From contig JASWJB010000021.1 in the NCBI GenBank assembly GCA_032433595.1, positions 203,221 through 267,220 of the forward strand: a stretch of 64,000 nt of DNA, given 5' to 3'. The DNA is from Conoideocrella luteorostrata. Lineage: Eukaryota > Ascomycota > Sordariomycetes > Hypocreales > Clavicipitaceae. Below the pieces are notes generated by a model that did no database searches, had not been told where the DNA came from, and saw nothing but the letters and a program-made list of their open reading frames with translations. The position numbers were made by a program, and so were the translations under genes. Shown here piece after piece: positions 23,400 through 35,433 of this stretch. Position 1 is the stretch's first letter. Every line of letters starts with the position of its first letter.

Positions 23400-24580
23400 C
23401 TCCACGACAGTAACAATAGCCCTAGGAGGATAAGAATTTACTAACGAAAGTAGCCTATTATCGTAAACCCTAAGAGCAGTAAGATTATCCCACATAGCAT
23501 TTAGGCTTATTATTGTATCTTCTTTTTAGCTAGCTGGCTTACAGCTAAAGCCTGCGAGATTTGTGTTGTTATAAAGCTCGCCTACTTTTTCCTAGTTAAG
23601 AGGGAAATAAATAAGTAACGTTACTATAAACATAACTTAAATAAGCAAAAATATTATTAGAAGTTTAATGTATAGTATTATATTCACTTAAGTATTTAAT
23701 ATATTTATACATCTAGGTTAGTCCCCTAGTTAAACTAAGGAAGGATAGAACTCTACACTATTAGTTACTCGAATAAGCACACTTATCTAGAATTAAAAAT
23801 GCTATTTTTATGTGTAAAACCTGCTTCTGCTTTTTGTACTCTCTTCAAAATTTGACCTACGTTAACATTATTAGTTTTAATGGAAAAAGTAGTTTGTTAC
23901 TTATAAGTCGCCATAGTGAACTACTCTATTACTGTCGTAACCAAAATGATTATCTGCCCCTATTTTCTTGGTAAATTGTAGGCATGGACTAGCATTACCA
24001 CAATGTGGCTAAGCACTGTATAATACACACTCTACTGTATATTTTTTGGAAAGCCTGTTTTGGCTGTTGTATGCTAATAAGCTAAGTATTATAGTTGCCA
24101 AGAATTTGCTACGTAGGTACGCGCCCGCTCTTATATTTAAACTAGCTTTTACTTAAAACAAGTATGTATTTAATTCACTGCATTATATTGTACCTTGCTT
24201 AAAATCAGGCTTATGAAAAAGCAGTTATTAAGCATATAACCTATAATGCAGCGCACTTACTTGTCACTTTCTAAGTTCATAACAAGCTAAATTCGTGTAA
24301 AATAACGAATAATTATTAGTACTGTTTTACGGTAATAGCCAAATGCTTATGTTAATACACACCGGCGACAATAATAAACATTCCAAAGCGAAATGGGAGC
24401 TATAACTAAACAAGGGAGGAAGTTACTTATTGTCTAATTAATATGCATTAGACTAGTCTCTATTACCGCTATACTTAGAGTTGTTTCTAGGTGCTACACT
24501 AAGCGCAGAGATCGGTTACATTACAGAGACCTGCATTAGCGCGAAGATGCGGTGATGGGTATGGCATTAGTAAGCTTAAG
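23400..24580. other. AT-rich decayed DNA, nothing recognised
   Basis: No protein relic, repeat or RNA gene identified. Confidence 0.35.
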
Positions 24581-24589
24581 GTAAGGTTT

Positions 24590-25740
24590 TGTAATGTTTT
24601 AGCTAATACTAACAGGCTCTCTACATCTTACTCGGCTATTTTGCTTTTGACGGAATCCTTGCTAGTGGAATTAGTAAGCACATTTTAACTATAAGTTTAG
24701 ATAAGCTGTGTATATCCTTTTGCGCCTAGCTAGTCTATGAGCTTATATATGGACCGCTTAGTGCGTTAATAAGAACTTCAGTTGCTCTACTTCTTTTCTG
24801 CCTTTGGTTATCCTGTTTAGAGAAAATAATGCTATGTGTTTACATCGCTATTATCTACGTATTCACTATTATATATTTCTTAATTACTCTACTTTAGTGT
24901 AGTCCGCTGTTATATTTCTGGAAATAGTTTAATGGATTAGGGACGTCTGGATTATGTCATGATCCACATTGCCTACCTATTGCCGCATATTAGCAAAGCG
25001 TAATTTCCGCCTCTAGCAATGTGTTTATTGCCTCTCTTTCTATTTGGAAGCTAACGTAAAATATACTAAGCGCTATAAGTACGATAGAAACGAACAAGAC
25101 AAGAATAGTTATTATTTTACTTTTTGGCCTAGGCGTCCTGTATATTAAAGCTCTTTATATACACGATATTAACTAATAAAATTTTAGCGCTAGTGCGGTG
25201 ATAATAGTTTAAATACCATATATTCGTGACTTAGATATATCACCGGACTTTCTATACTAAACAGTGTATGTCTAAACACTAATATAGATACTTTTACTTA
25301 AGAATAACTTATTAAATCTAGCGACGTGGCTATGTGGTCTATAATAGAACCTTGCGTAGGCATTATTGCAGGAAGTCTTCCCTCTATTTAACTATTGCTT
25401 ATGCTCTGTTTCTAACGCAGTAGGGCAAGCATGGGTTCGAAGACGACAATTAGATTAATAGAGTCTAACGATAACAGGAGTTAAGAAATTACTTCACAGT
25501 TATGTTCAGAAGAGGGTTTTAGCAAGATATTAGATCTAACGCGTTTAAAGCCGCTTTTTCACGGGCGCTGGAATAGGCTTGTAGAAGCTAATGTTAGACC
25601 AAACAAAATAGAGCCCGAGCCCATGCTGAGCGGAATTTAAACTCAGACAATAGTTAAGATATCCACAGCGAAGCGTGAGATTAATAAATCCTCGGACCAA
25701 GGCTCTATTGTATGGATTACAGCGGAAAAAAATAGCTATT
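24590..25740 (+). pseudogene. Pth11-like rhodopsin-domain membrane protein, RIP-degraded
   Basis: Through stops and frame slips the plus strand reads LRTSVALLLFCLWL (membrane segment 3), CVYIAIIYVFTIIYFLITLL followed by CSPLLYFW, then ASSNVFIASLSIWKLT and NKTRIVIILLFGLGVLYIKA. The CSPxxYFW sequence after a membrane helix and the xxxTKIxxxxLxxLGVL helix are hallmarks of the fungal rhodopsin-like (Pth11-related) family, as in the intact gene at 54905-56579. The tail to about 25740 is weakly readable. A dead copy. Confidence 0.65.
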
Positions 25741-25759
25741 AGCTTTAATAATAAAAGGT

Positions 25760-26750
25760 TTTAAAGCACTGCTTATATTTTAAAGGCTGAAAAAGGTGTT
25801 AATACGTACAAAAAGCAATAAATAAAGGATTAAATGTTAGATAGCTGTCTTATAATACAAGAAACTAAGGTCTTAAAAATTTTGGGTTCTTCTCTATTAT
25901 CCACTAGACTGAACTTCAGGGGATAAAATAATATGCCGCACTATTGCTTCGTAAATTCACAATTAGTTACTAATTACTACCTAGCTTAGAAAACCTAAAG
26001 ACAACAATAAACCGTGGCTAATTTTACAGGACTAGAAAACGCGAGCGTGAGCTTCACATTTCTAACTAAGACATAAGCTATACTATAAATTCACGCTGTT
26101 ATAGAACTTATGTATTCTGGCGTTTCAAGATACAAGTTATAAAACAGAGCTTCTAGTAGAACCTTCTAATAATTATTTGCTAGAATTAAACTAGGCGCGG
26201 ATGTGATAGGCATACTAATTAGAACGTCGCGCAGAGCCTACAATAATAGCTCCTATTGTTGTATTAATACTGTATATTAATAGCATTCTAAGTGCTTTAA
26301 AGTTATTAATACTATAAGCTAGCTAAATCTGCTATAGTTTCGCCGCGATTAAAAAATTTCTAACTCTGCTTTAACCAAGTTGTTTAGTATAAATAGCTCT
26401 AAAAAGAGCGAGACTAGAACTTGAGAAGATTTTCCTTAGTAATAATTGGATCAGTACGGGTTGGTTAGCCTGATGTTTAAGCCGCATTTTGCTGTCCATT
26501 AAGGCCCGCTAGCTTTTGTCGCGAGTGCTATAGAACTCGAGGATTAATTACTAGCTAAGGTTAAAAGAAAATATAAATTACAGATCTGTACTACATTATC
26601 ACTATAGAAAGATTACTTGTATCTCCTCCAAATGATTGCTGCGGAAGTTGAATCTGTCGCAACGAATAAAAGAGCAAGATGTTCTGTCTAAGTAACATTC
26701 TCGTTAGACCCTTTGATTTAGCTGCGCTGTCTGTTTTAATTGTAATTTTA
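25760..26750. other. AT-rich decayed DNA, nothing recognised
   Basis: No frame could be identified with confidence. Confidence 0.35.
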
Positions 26751-26774
26751 TAACTATATTATAACTATTTATTA

Positions 26775-27463
26775 TGACTAAGGCTAACGAGAGTAAGATT
26801 TCCTAGCTTACTGCAGCGATCTTATGTGTTGTTTACTAAATACAAGCTAACACAACAAACTGATTTCCCCTGTTCGCATAGTAGTCTATTTTTTATAGTT
26901 TCTTCTTAATTGTTTGGATTTTCTACTTAACTAGAACCAATAGCTTACCGAAATATTAAATTGCTGTTGTTAGGTATCTTAGAGCCAGAATAGTGCTAGT
27001 TATATCTTCTGTTAATTCTTTAGCGTATTTATCTAGTGGTGCTAGAGTTGCTGCTACTATAGGATTTATCTTGCTTTTAGTGCTTATAGCACGTTTCCCT
27101 ATCCCTTTTTTATCCCTACTTACACACTAATAATTATTAAATTATATTAGTGCTTTACTATAAGTTAACTGCCTTTTCCTCTAAACCGCAAAAACTAGTG
27201 AATCCTCTGTCTATTAATTCTGCTGTAACAAAGATAAAAAACAACGCGCTATCGCTAGCAATACTGTCCCCACACTAAGTTAGGTAGCTATATAGGGCAG
27301 TAGCCCTATACGCTTATGATAGCAACCTAAAAGACCTAGAAGAAATTTCTTTCGTAAAAGGAGAGGTCCTTAAGGTCTTTAATATTTGTGGGTCTTAGTG
27401 GTTAGCAAAGAAGGAGTTAGGTGAAGAGGGCATTACGCCGGGCAGTTATTTAATACTTAGTTA
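26775..27463 (+). pseudogene. Sho1-type osmosensor relic (membrane segments plus SH3)
   Basis: The plus strand reads FPLFA, two Trp-type stops, then SIFYSFFLIVWIFYLT, YLRARIVLVISSVNSLAY and GARVAATIGFILLLVLI, matching membrane segments 2-4 of the fungal osmosensor Sho1. After a gap with lost connections it reads YRAVALYAYDSNLKDLEEIS, FVKGEVLKVFNICGS, a stop at the Trp of WW, LAKKELGEEGITPGSYLILS, then a stop. That is a nearly complete SH3 domain (ALYxY, G-W-W-xA-K, GxxPxxYL). Sho1 sits in the plasma membrane and feeds the HOG MAP kinase pathway, binding Pbs2 through the SH3. Sho1 is normally a conserved single-copy gene, so this is a dead duplicate. At least six premature stops. Confidence 0.75.
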
Positions 27464-27818
27464 AAACTTAATACTACTTAATAGCTCCTATCTGAATTTT
27501 AGTAAAAGAGTGGATGTTCCGGTGCTAATAATACCAGAGAAGTATTACAGCAATCTTGAAATGGCTCTAGATATTAAGATATACATACATAGCGTTGCAA
27601 GACTTTTAACACTATATCCTCTTAGTGTAAACTAACTAGCTCTTTTCCTTAACCTCCACTAGAAATTTTTACTTAGACTTACAACATAATTACACACACG
27701 TCGGGAACCGGTGAGACACAAGGGCACAGCCTAGTTAGTTGCCTTAGAATAATAAGGCAAGCAAGCAAGCTTAAGAGAGTCTTTAGGATTTCCCTGTCCG
27801 CCCTAAGGACTATGTCGC

Positions 27819-28019
27819 TGTTGGAATCCTGCCGCTAAGCACACAATAAGAGCACAGAGCGAGTCACGTGGTCACCTTTCGGCCACGCTATTTATACGAG
27901 CATCTTAAACCTTATATCCTGACTTGTTTTTCCCTTCTTAGATAGACAGAGATTATTTATGAATATATTAAACTTAAAGCCGATGATCTAGATTATTGCA
28001 TAACCCTGTGCAACCCACA
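27819..28019 (+). mobile_element. Solo LTR, family A, copy 2
   Basis: It runs from TGTTGGAATCCTGCC to GTGCAACCCACA (201 bp). Flanks GTCGC and GTCCC make a 4-of-5 target duplication. It shares GTCACGTGGTCACCTT, ATTTATACG and GCCGATGATCTAGAT with the copy at 17550-17736. Confidence 0.9.
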
Positions 28020-28049
28020 GTCCCATATGATTAGTATTTAGGTGAAGCC

Positions 28050-28930
28050 TAATAGTGCGGATAAATGAATTCTTAATTTTTGCTTATAAGCTAGTATTTA
28101 CTATGCCTCGGGGGGGGAGATAATTACTCTATTCTATTAAAGACTAAAGAAATGCCTATTATTTAGAGTATTAACTTTAAGATAAAAAGAGTTGATTTAA
28201 GCTATGGTTAGGCACTATTTCCGCCTACACAGAGATGATTTTAGCTTTATTAGAAGATTCACTCTTAAATGTCTTATTTATAAGTTTATAGTACTTAGTA
28301 GGATATCCTAGTATATCTAATAGAAAGAGAAATAGCTATTTGTATAAGAAAACTACATCGATATTTGGATGCTAGATCTCTATGCCTTTGGTATTATTAG
28401 CGCTAACATAAATATTGTCGAGGAGTGAAATCGTACTTATTTCTATAAATTTAAAAAAATAACTGGTTAAAACTATAGCATCTAAGACTAAATAGACATG
28501 CAAACCTTAAGCCTTATAAACTCTATCCACTGAATAGCAAGAAGAGTACTATTGTTAGTTATATTAAAGAGGCTATAGGATAGCTATTAAATCTTGTGTA
28601 CTTCCTGCTTTGGATCGTTATAATAAATAACTAACGAAGCGCAATTATTGTTGAATGCAAATGTAGATAGCTCTTTTAAATTTAATGGCTAAAATTTATT
28701 CTTATGAAATCTAGTATAAAGTGTTATATGTTTATTCTTAATCCTAATTTCGCACGCTTTATTATTAAATTTAAATTTTGGATGTAGTGATTCCTTAAAG
28801 TCTTTTAAATAATTTAGCCTAAGAGCATCTTGTAGAGTTTTAGTTAAGCCTAATTTCCTAGGCATTAATCCTAGTACTAGACAGTAGCCTTCGCCTTCAC
28901 AAAAGTCTTAGTGCGTAGCCTCCTTATCAT
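28050..28930 (-). pseudogene. Unidentified decayed gene
   Basis: The minus strand reads CEGEGYCLVLGLMPRKLGLT followed by KTLQDALRLNYLKDFKESLH, KFKFNNKACEIRIKNKHITL and further polar sequence between about 28900 and 28640, then decays. Stops are of RIP type. The family is not recognised. Confidence 0.4.
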
Positions 28931-28999
28931 GAAGCATTATAAGGTTATAACTACATAGCACTAGCACTATACCCTTTTTAGATATATGTTAAAGCTAAG

Positions 29000-29930
29000 A
29001 ATCGTTTAGCTAAATAAGTGTCTAAGGGAGCTGCTATACGCTAAGCTTACTAGGGTGCTCTTGAAAGAAATCCATTTAATAGAAACGATAAGATGATAGA
29101 CGTTTTGGTTAACTAAGTATTACAGTACCTTCTTTGTACTGTAGTATTTAAGTATTAATATAATAAATACTAAAAGTACTTACATACATATATGTTTGCA
29201 TATTTACGATTAACATTATGCTTTATATTAATATATATAAGCATATAACGGCTTAAACGTTAACTTTCTTAGGTCTTGGTTGCCAGGATCCGCTAACGGC
29301 TTTTCATCAGCGCAGTTTTGATGAGAGTCGGACAATATCAGATGCATATTACGGTGAAGGATATCTCAAGTGGCTGCCTCCAAGCAAACCCGTCCAATAG
29401 CGCGGTTAATGAGTTACTAGGGGTTAGGGTTTTGATGTTGGAGCAATTTCGTGCTCCTCGGGTTGTTAATAGTTCTAACGGCTTGCTTAAGGACTCGGCT
29501 AATGTCATGAGTAGTTTGCACGGTGGACATGATAAGAGGGACTCACGTAATCTGATGATTTTGTAAACTTGATGATAATTATTGTTAAAAAACGATTCCT
29601 TCCAGTCCTATGGAGATTAAGCCTAACTTTTCCGTTTGGTGCCTTCGATTTCCGAGGAATCCTAACATAGCTAAAAAGCTCTTGCAACCTAGCTAATGCA
29701 GCTGTTTAGTAATTTCCTCGCTAATCCAGCTATTTATAGCACTGCTGTGTCTGACATAAGCAATTGTTGACCTAATAGCTTACTTATAGTTTATATATAA
29801 ATACCTAGCCCCTTTCCCAGCTCTGCCCTTAAAATCTCACTCTTCCACTACCCGCACTTTAAGAAATTCGTCTGCTTAATGTAATTATTTTATTAGCAAT
29901 ACAATAGATATTGAGCTATTATTAAATAGA
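29000..29930. other. Gene-free stretch with one less-mutated block
   Basis: About 29270-29690 has more normal composition and weak open frames on both strands. I see no domain, and regard the frames as chance. The rest is AT-rich. Confidence 0.35.
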
Positions 29931-29939
29931 TTATTTCCA

Positions 29940-31450
29940 TTGTTAGGATGCTTTGTTAGCTGCCTCCAGAGATTCTCCTTGAGATCCTCGAACTTTTGCC
30001 TGCTGAGGCTGCGAGGCAACTCCTCTACACTAGTAAGCATTACTTGTTTTAGTATCTCTTAGACTTTGCAAAGAGGGAGACTAACAATGGTCTTATGTAC
30101 GCTATATACAGCGAGGAGAAGCATTTGCTCAGAAACATTGTTTTAATTAACTAAATCTACCCTAGCATAGAAGATAAAGTTATTAACGACGCACTTATGT
30201 GTGCTGCATAATAGTCCAACAAAGCTATGGTAAGCATCCTGGCAGCGCATCCCGGAAGCGATATATATTGAGCGATCGAGAGCGCGATACAGAGATGCAA
30301 TATAAACATAGCTAAGCTTCTGCTGCAAGTCGGACATGTCAATCTCAACGAAACTAATCCTAAGTTTAATAGAACGCTAATACATAAAGCTATATTAACT
30401 AGCAAGGGGGAAATCCCTTATCTATTTGCTTTAGTAGCACAACTTTCGCATTTTAAATATTACGATAAGCAGGGCAAGACTCCATTACACTATGCTATGT
30501 GGTGTAGGCATATCGATATAATAGATGTATATATATTATTAAAACGCGCACATTTAAGCGTGGATCTCTAAGGTAGCAATCTCCTATTCGATCTTCTATT
30601 ATGCGCAATAGAATATGAAATGGAATTCACCGCAATTGATATTCTGCGTCTCGAGGGGTTCCGACTTAGTAATAACCTATAAGCTAGCACAGCCGTTCTA
30701 GCGCGCTAAGCTAGCCTTGAGCTCTTAGCAGAAGAGCTATTGTTACAATCATTTGACAACAATTCTGTTGACCACTAACGTCTTAATGCTTCTAAAAATC
30801 GGCATAGGAATTCTGCAATTAAGTCTTGTTTAGTAAAGTCTTAAGTTAATCTTTAAGACAACGAGTCTATATAGTATGCTAGCGAGATTGGGGACTTCGA
30901 AACCTTTCGACTTCTATTGCTTTATGAAGACTATAGAGTATTTTATGATAGTGCCTGTCTATAATACGCAATTAGAGGTCGACATAGAAGCATTATGGCC
31001 AAGGTGCTAAGCATGACTATTAACATCAAGGACGATATTGTTTTACTCGCAGTCAAATTAGATATGCTAGACATAATAATATTAATGAGGCGTCACAAAA
31101 ATACCTTAGCATAGATTAACTTAGAAGATTTATTTTTCTATGCTATTTAACACGACTCTACGGCAGTAGTACAGACGTTAATTGAACTACTTAACGTTAA
31201 CCCTTGCTGTACTAAACAAGGCTGTACTATGCTATCGTACGCAGCAGAGAAAGGGTTCACACGCACTATTAGTCTCCTCTTGCGCTACCGCAAGGTTAAT
31301 CCAACCTCTCCTAATATTAATGGTTGAATCCCGCTTAATTACGCACTGTCTAGCTATATGCTATGCCAGGAGAACCTTAAATTGCTAGCTTTAGACGATC
31401 GAATCAAGCCCTTAAGCTTCCCTAACCAAGGAGTGGCTTTAATAGCTTCT
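29940..31450 (+). pseudogene. F-box/ankyrin-repeat protein, RIP-degraded
   Basis: The plus strand begins with an F-box (LPPEILLEILELLPAEAARQ then LLYTSKHYLF) and continues into ankyrin repeats: KVINDALMCAA, NINIAKLLLQVGHVNLNETN, GKTPLHYAMWCRHIDIIDVY, and near the end QGCTMLSYAAEKGFTRTISL and VNPTSPNING. Stops at Gln and Trp positions interrupt it throughout. F-box/ankyrin proteins would act as substrate adaptors of SCF ubiquitin ligases. The architecture is similar to the relic at 39420-40290. Confidence 0.7.
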
Positions 31451-32077
31451 CTTTGAGCAGCGCGCAAACTTTAGCTTGTAAGGGCTCTCCGGGAAAAAGG
31501 TTTCAGGGACGAAAGATTTCGTGGGTGAAAGATTAAAAATGCGACCAGAACGGGGAAGTCCTGTTAGTACCTCTAAGATATGTCTGTGTCGCTGAGTTAA
31601 CACGAAAATTCTGAAATCTTTTTCGCCGTTATTACGCCATCTTATCTTGTGGTTGTATTGAATGGAACATGGTCAACAGAACTTGAAGCGTCAACGCAAG
31701 CTTGTTACTGCATGAAAAGTGCGATGTATTAGGGCTCTTTTCCGACCGCGATCTTTTAACAGAAGGTTGATGGGCTAAAATAGGTGATTGAAATGCTGCA
31801 TAGATCTTTAATGTTTTTGAGTTTCTGACAAAATTCTCCTGAGCTGATGCTGCCATACAATTCACCATTCGAAAGTGAGACAAACTGAAGAGAAGCTGCC
31901 TAACTATTCGCTTACTTTTTATCATCGTCTTTGTTTATCTGTTGGATTACACTTGTGTGTGTGTAAGAGGATATGTGGGTACACGGGCTGTAAGAGAAAT
32001 GATACGTGGCCTCTGGGCCTGAGGCAGGAATTCAGGACGGGCGTGTCCAAGATTGTAGGGTTATTTATAGGGGGATT

Positions 32078-32402
32078 TGTTGAGATTAGAGTGGCACCTT
32101 CGGATATGACAGATGCCTCGTATTAGCTAGATTCGTACGATAGTGGAGGAAGGTGGCACGATGTCAAGGAATGTAGGCCTAAGGCCACTAAATTCCAGGG
32201 AATTTCCCGGTCACTGAAGGTCTATATAGAAGGGTCACGATGCCCGTCAGAGGGCATCATTCAAGTCAGATCATCACTATCAACATCACTGCTTGCACTC
32301 TTCAATATCTTCAATTCCCTCTATCCAATCTATTCCTGCCGATTGCCACTGTTACAAATTGCTCCCTTTCTACTCCTACGTATGAAGGTACATAACGCAA
32401 CA
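32078..32402 (+). mobile_element. Solo LTR, family C, copy 2, nested in a family B LTR
   Basis: It runs from TGTTGAGATTAGAGTGGC to ACATAACGCAACA (325 bp). A perfect 5-bp duplication GGATT sits on both sides, and removing it restores the host LTR sequence. This copy looks less mutated than the one at 21021-21338. Confidence 0.92.
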
Positions 32403-32419
32403 GGATTTGGACAATGCCG

Positions 32420-32642
32420 TCAGACGAGAGATTCTTTATTGTTAAGAATATCTGCTTACGAAGCTGCTGACGAGGGTGGCAAAATGCTGATAATTAACTG
32501 ATTTCAAAGCTGCTTATCAATTCGATGATTACGAATGCATAGATAGAATTGCAGCAATAAAGACGTAGAATTCCTCGTCAAAATTACTAGAATACAAGGA
32601 CAATTCCACACATTCAGATATCCATAGCTGCTCACATTGTGA
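32420..32642 (-). mobile_element. 5'-truncated LINE 3'-UTR fragment nested in the LTR
   Basis: The end near 32640 (inverse TGTCACAATGTGAGCAGCTATGG) through ACAAGGACAATT and AGAATTCCTCGTC matches the 3' UTR of the LINE relic at 3985-4080. It interrupts the family B LTR sequence. Only the 3' end is present, as expected for a 5'-truncated non-LTR insertion on the minus strand. Confidence 0.6.
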
Positions 32643-33393
32643 CATTTATCCATCATCATAACACAGCTCATCCCATAAATGCAAACAAATTTGAACCTCT
32701 CCTATCTATTCCAACGATATCTTGCTCAATTATCTCGAAGAGTTGTTTTACTTTTGATGCTCTGGGAATCAATATATCACTATGAATTAATTCGGCCGCA
32801 GGCTGGCTGGAAATCTGTTTTGTTCAACTGGATATGGTTAGCTTTATGATGATTATATTGACAACGATAGATGTTGTAAGATACAGAATCCCTCCTTTGA
32901 TAGACTCCTCTGAATCACCCCATTATACCCCCTTCAATACTCTTAGGGCGGGTGTCATATTATCAGTAGCTGTGACATTAGCCAATACATATACATACTT
33001 GTATACGTATGGCTCTCGGGGTTAAGGGTTGCAAAAAATCCTGTTTCCTCTGGAAGATTCATTGCCTGGCCTAGTGCTCATAGGGACAGGAAGCAAGGTC
33101 CGGAGGAAATGCATCAATAGAAGCTTGAATTAATTTTTTTATGGCAAAACGTTGGTGACCATTAGTTCTGAATACAATACAGTTAGTTGTGGACCCAGCA
33201 GGCATAAACAGAAACGGGTAGAGGTAGAATTTAGTCCCCCTGATGGTAGCTAAATCTGTCTCCTTTCCTCCCTAGATTTTTCACTCAGGAGCAAGAACAT
33301 GCTCTAACATTATAATATAAGTTTCTCGTCGCTAGATATATGTAATAGTATAACCTTTATGACTTAATATTACAAGACTGCAACAGCTGCCAC

Positions 33394-35105
33394 CATGGAT
33401 TTCGATGAAAGAAGTTATAGTAAGTTTAAGAAACCCAGATATCGCTATAATGAAAAATTCTGAGGTATTATAGGCTCCGATGAGACACTCACTGTCTTGT
33501 CTCCAACTGACAGTACGGGCAGCTTGGCGGACTTTATCAAAGATACAGATTCAGAGTCTAGCATGAGTAGTTAGCCATAGACAAGAGAGGAAGAGTACAT
33601 GGAAATATTGGACTATATTATTGCAGCATTAAAGGACTTGCGCCGTATGCTGTAGGACGACTCTTTGGCACGCAAGCCTCTCGTTGTCTAAGGCTTAACA
33701 CACCCGAACGACGCAGGGGAATTTCTAAATAAGCATAAAGACTAGATAGACTAAGCCTTTACATATCTCTTTATAAACGCTAAATTAAAAACGTACCAGG
33801 TTTTACAGCCGTATATTTCTCTCTAAGTTCTCAATAAAATTCCTGGCATTTTCTCTCTATTTTAAAAACATGGAGAATATAATTCTTTCCGCTTTTTCCC
33901 TCTCAGAAAAGACTAAAAGCCGAGTGCTTCTGTTTTTGCTTGGAATGCTTTAGACTATAGAGCGAATTATTTGGCTTAGTAGTACCTAGATATAGGTTTG
34001 CGGTTTATTACAGATCCTGCAAACCACTTGGGTTATCGCAAGCTTTTTGGGACTATTCTGTGAACTTCTCGCTGTTGTCGTGGTACAATGGGGCTCAGGT
34101 TCAGCGTCCACTAAAAGATTACTGATTTGCTAAGGTGTGTTGGGTTATTTAGTGCCTCGCACTAATATTTTAAAGGTAAGTTTGTGGAAGCTGAGCTTGG
34201 ACAGCTCTGAACACATCGTCAATACTCAGCGGGATAGCGGTTATCACGCTCAAGGTTGAATAGTTGAGGTTTCACAGCCGAAAGGGGCTTTTGATGTTAA
34301 GACATTAAGCCAGAATAAGCAATATAGTTAGCACAATCTTCGATCGCTTATTCATATATTAGATCGATATTTAATGTAAATAGCTTGGAGGCAGAGCCTG
34401 GCAATGCCGTATTGCTTGATTATGTTAATTAAACCTTACCGAAGCGCATACAAAGTTTTAATTAATCTCACAGGTGACAAGCAGTCTTGTTATTTTTGCA
34501 AAAATACTCTAACACTAGGACTAAAATACAGAATTTGCGGATTTGTATGTGAAAAGTCATAATGTTTATGAGCCTGTTCTAACTCTATAGCTACTCTGCG
34601 ATAAATGCATTGCTATTATAAACTTCTTGAAATCCTATAATTAGAAGAACTGCGTTTATTATAAAGCTAGTGGGGAAGACTTTTCTGCAGTACAGGAAAT
34701 GCTGGAGAGTAAGGTGCGTTTTATAGTAAAGCGACTATACAGATTACGTGCTAATTTGGATCTTACTAAGTAATTGTTTGTTAAGCAATATAAATGGAAT
34801 TTCTGTTCTATATGCTACGAGTCTGTAAGTCTCTTGTATACGTCCTGTGGTTAGTTAGAAAACCTAAAGATTATTGCATCTGTTAATTATGCTAATAACT
34901 TTTAGGCTATGTTTTCTGCAAGACTTACTGGGACGTTTGCCTACTACTACAAGTGGCGGGCGATGGCTATTCTATTGGTTGCCCTATGTGTCGCACGCCG
35001 GTCTTGGCTCCCCTAACTTTAGCTATATCTCGCTATCTTGGACGGGAGATTATAACTCTAGATCTGTAGAAAGCGGACTGTCTAATCCGCAAGAACAGCT
35101 ATAAG
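33394..35105 (+). pseudogene. RING-finger protein relic, split by a MITE
   Basis: From an ATG at 33394 (in ACCATGG context) the plus strand reads MDFDERSYSKFKKPRYRYNE, DETLTVLSPTDSTGSLADFI, TREEEYMEILDYIIAALKDL. It decays and is interrupted by the MITE at 34086-34209. The C-terminal part reads KWNFCSICYESVSLLYTSCG, a lost stretch, FCKTYWDVCL, GCPMCRTPVLAPL, then a stop near 35068. The CxxC...CxxxW...CPxC spacing is RING-like, so this was probably a ubiquitin ligase of the RING class. One zinc ligand region (the expected His/Cys after SCG) is mutated. Confidence 0.6.
34086..34209. mobile_element. TA-flanked MITE, copy 3, inside the RING relic
   Basis: The left end begins CAATGGGGCTCAGGTTCAGC after TA. 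The right end, inverse, begins CAGAGCTGTCCAAGCTCAGC. 124 bp. The right flank is AA instead of TA, probably mutated. Confidence 0.8.
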
Positions 35106-35433
35106 CTGACTTTGCTCGCTTGCGTTAGCCCCACCCCACCAAAAGTGGATGTGTCCTATTTGCGCACCTACGAAACCCCCACCAGTAACCAACTACTACC
35201 AACCGGTTGTTCGAGGGACATAGTTTGGGATCGCGTTTTCGCACATGAAGAATTATAAAATCTCACGGATATATTACAGTAATAAATGCATTCGTATTAA
35301 TAATTAATACCCATGCAAGTGTTTAGAACTATATTAATTCACACAATCTCTTCCTTTTTTATATCACTTTTGCTTATAATACAGACCGACTTCGAGCTGC
35401 AAAAATAAATTCGATCTTCTCACTCTGTCTACG

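Larger units (their letters stand above)
31940..32716 (+). mobile_element. LTR, family B, copy 3, split by two nested insertions
   Basis: It starts TGTTGGATTACACTTGTG and resembles the LTR at 16881-17099 up to GGGGGATT (32077). It resumes after 32402 with GGATTTGGACAATGCCGTC and again from about 32643 (CATCATAACACAGCTC) to TATTCCAACG at 32716. Flanks TTATC and ATATC are a 4-of-5 target duplication. The gaps are filled by a family C LTR and a LINE fragment. Confidence 0.8.

Noticed and set aside
31632..31925. 97-codon minus-strand frame between the ankyrin relic and the LTR
   Set aside because: No domain, and a competing frame on the opposite strand; likely chance in an unmutated island.
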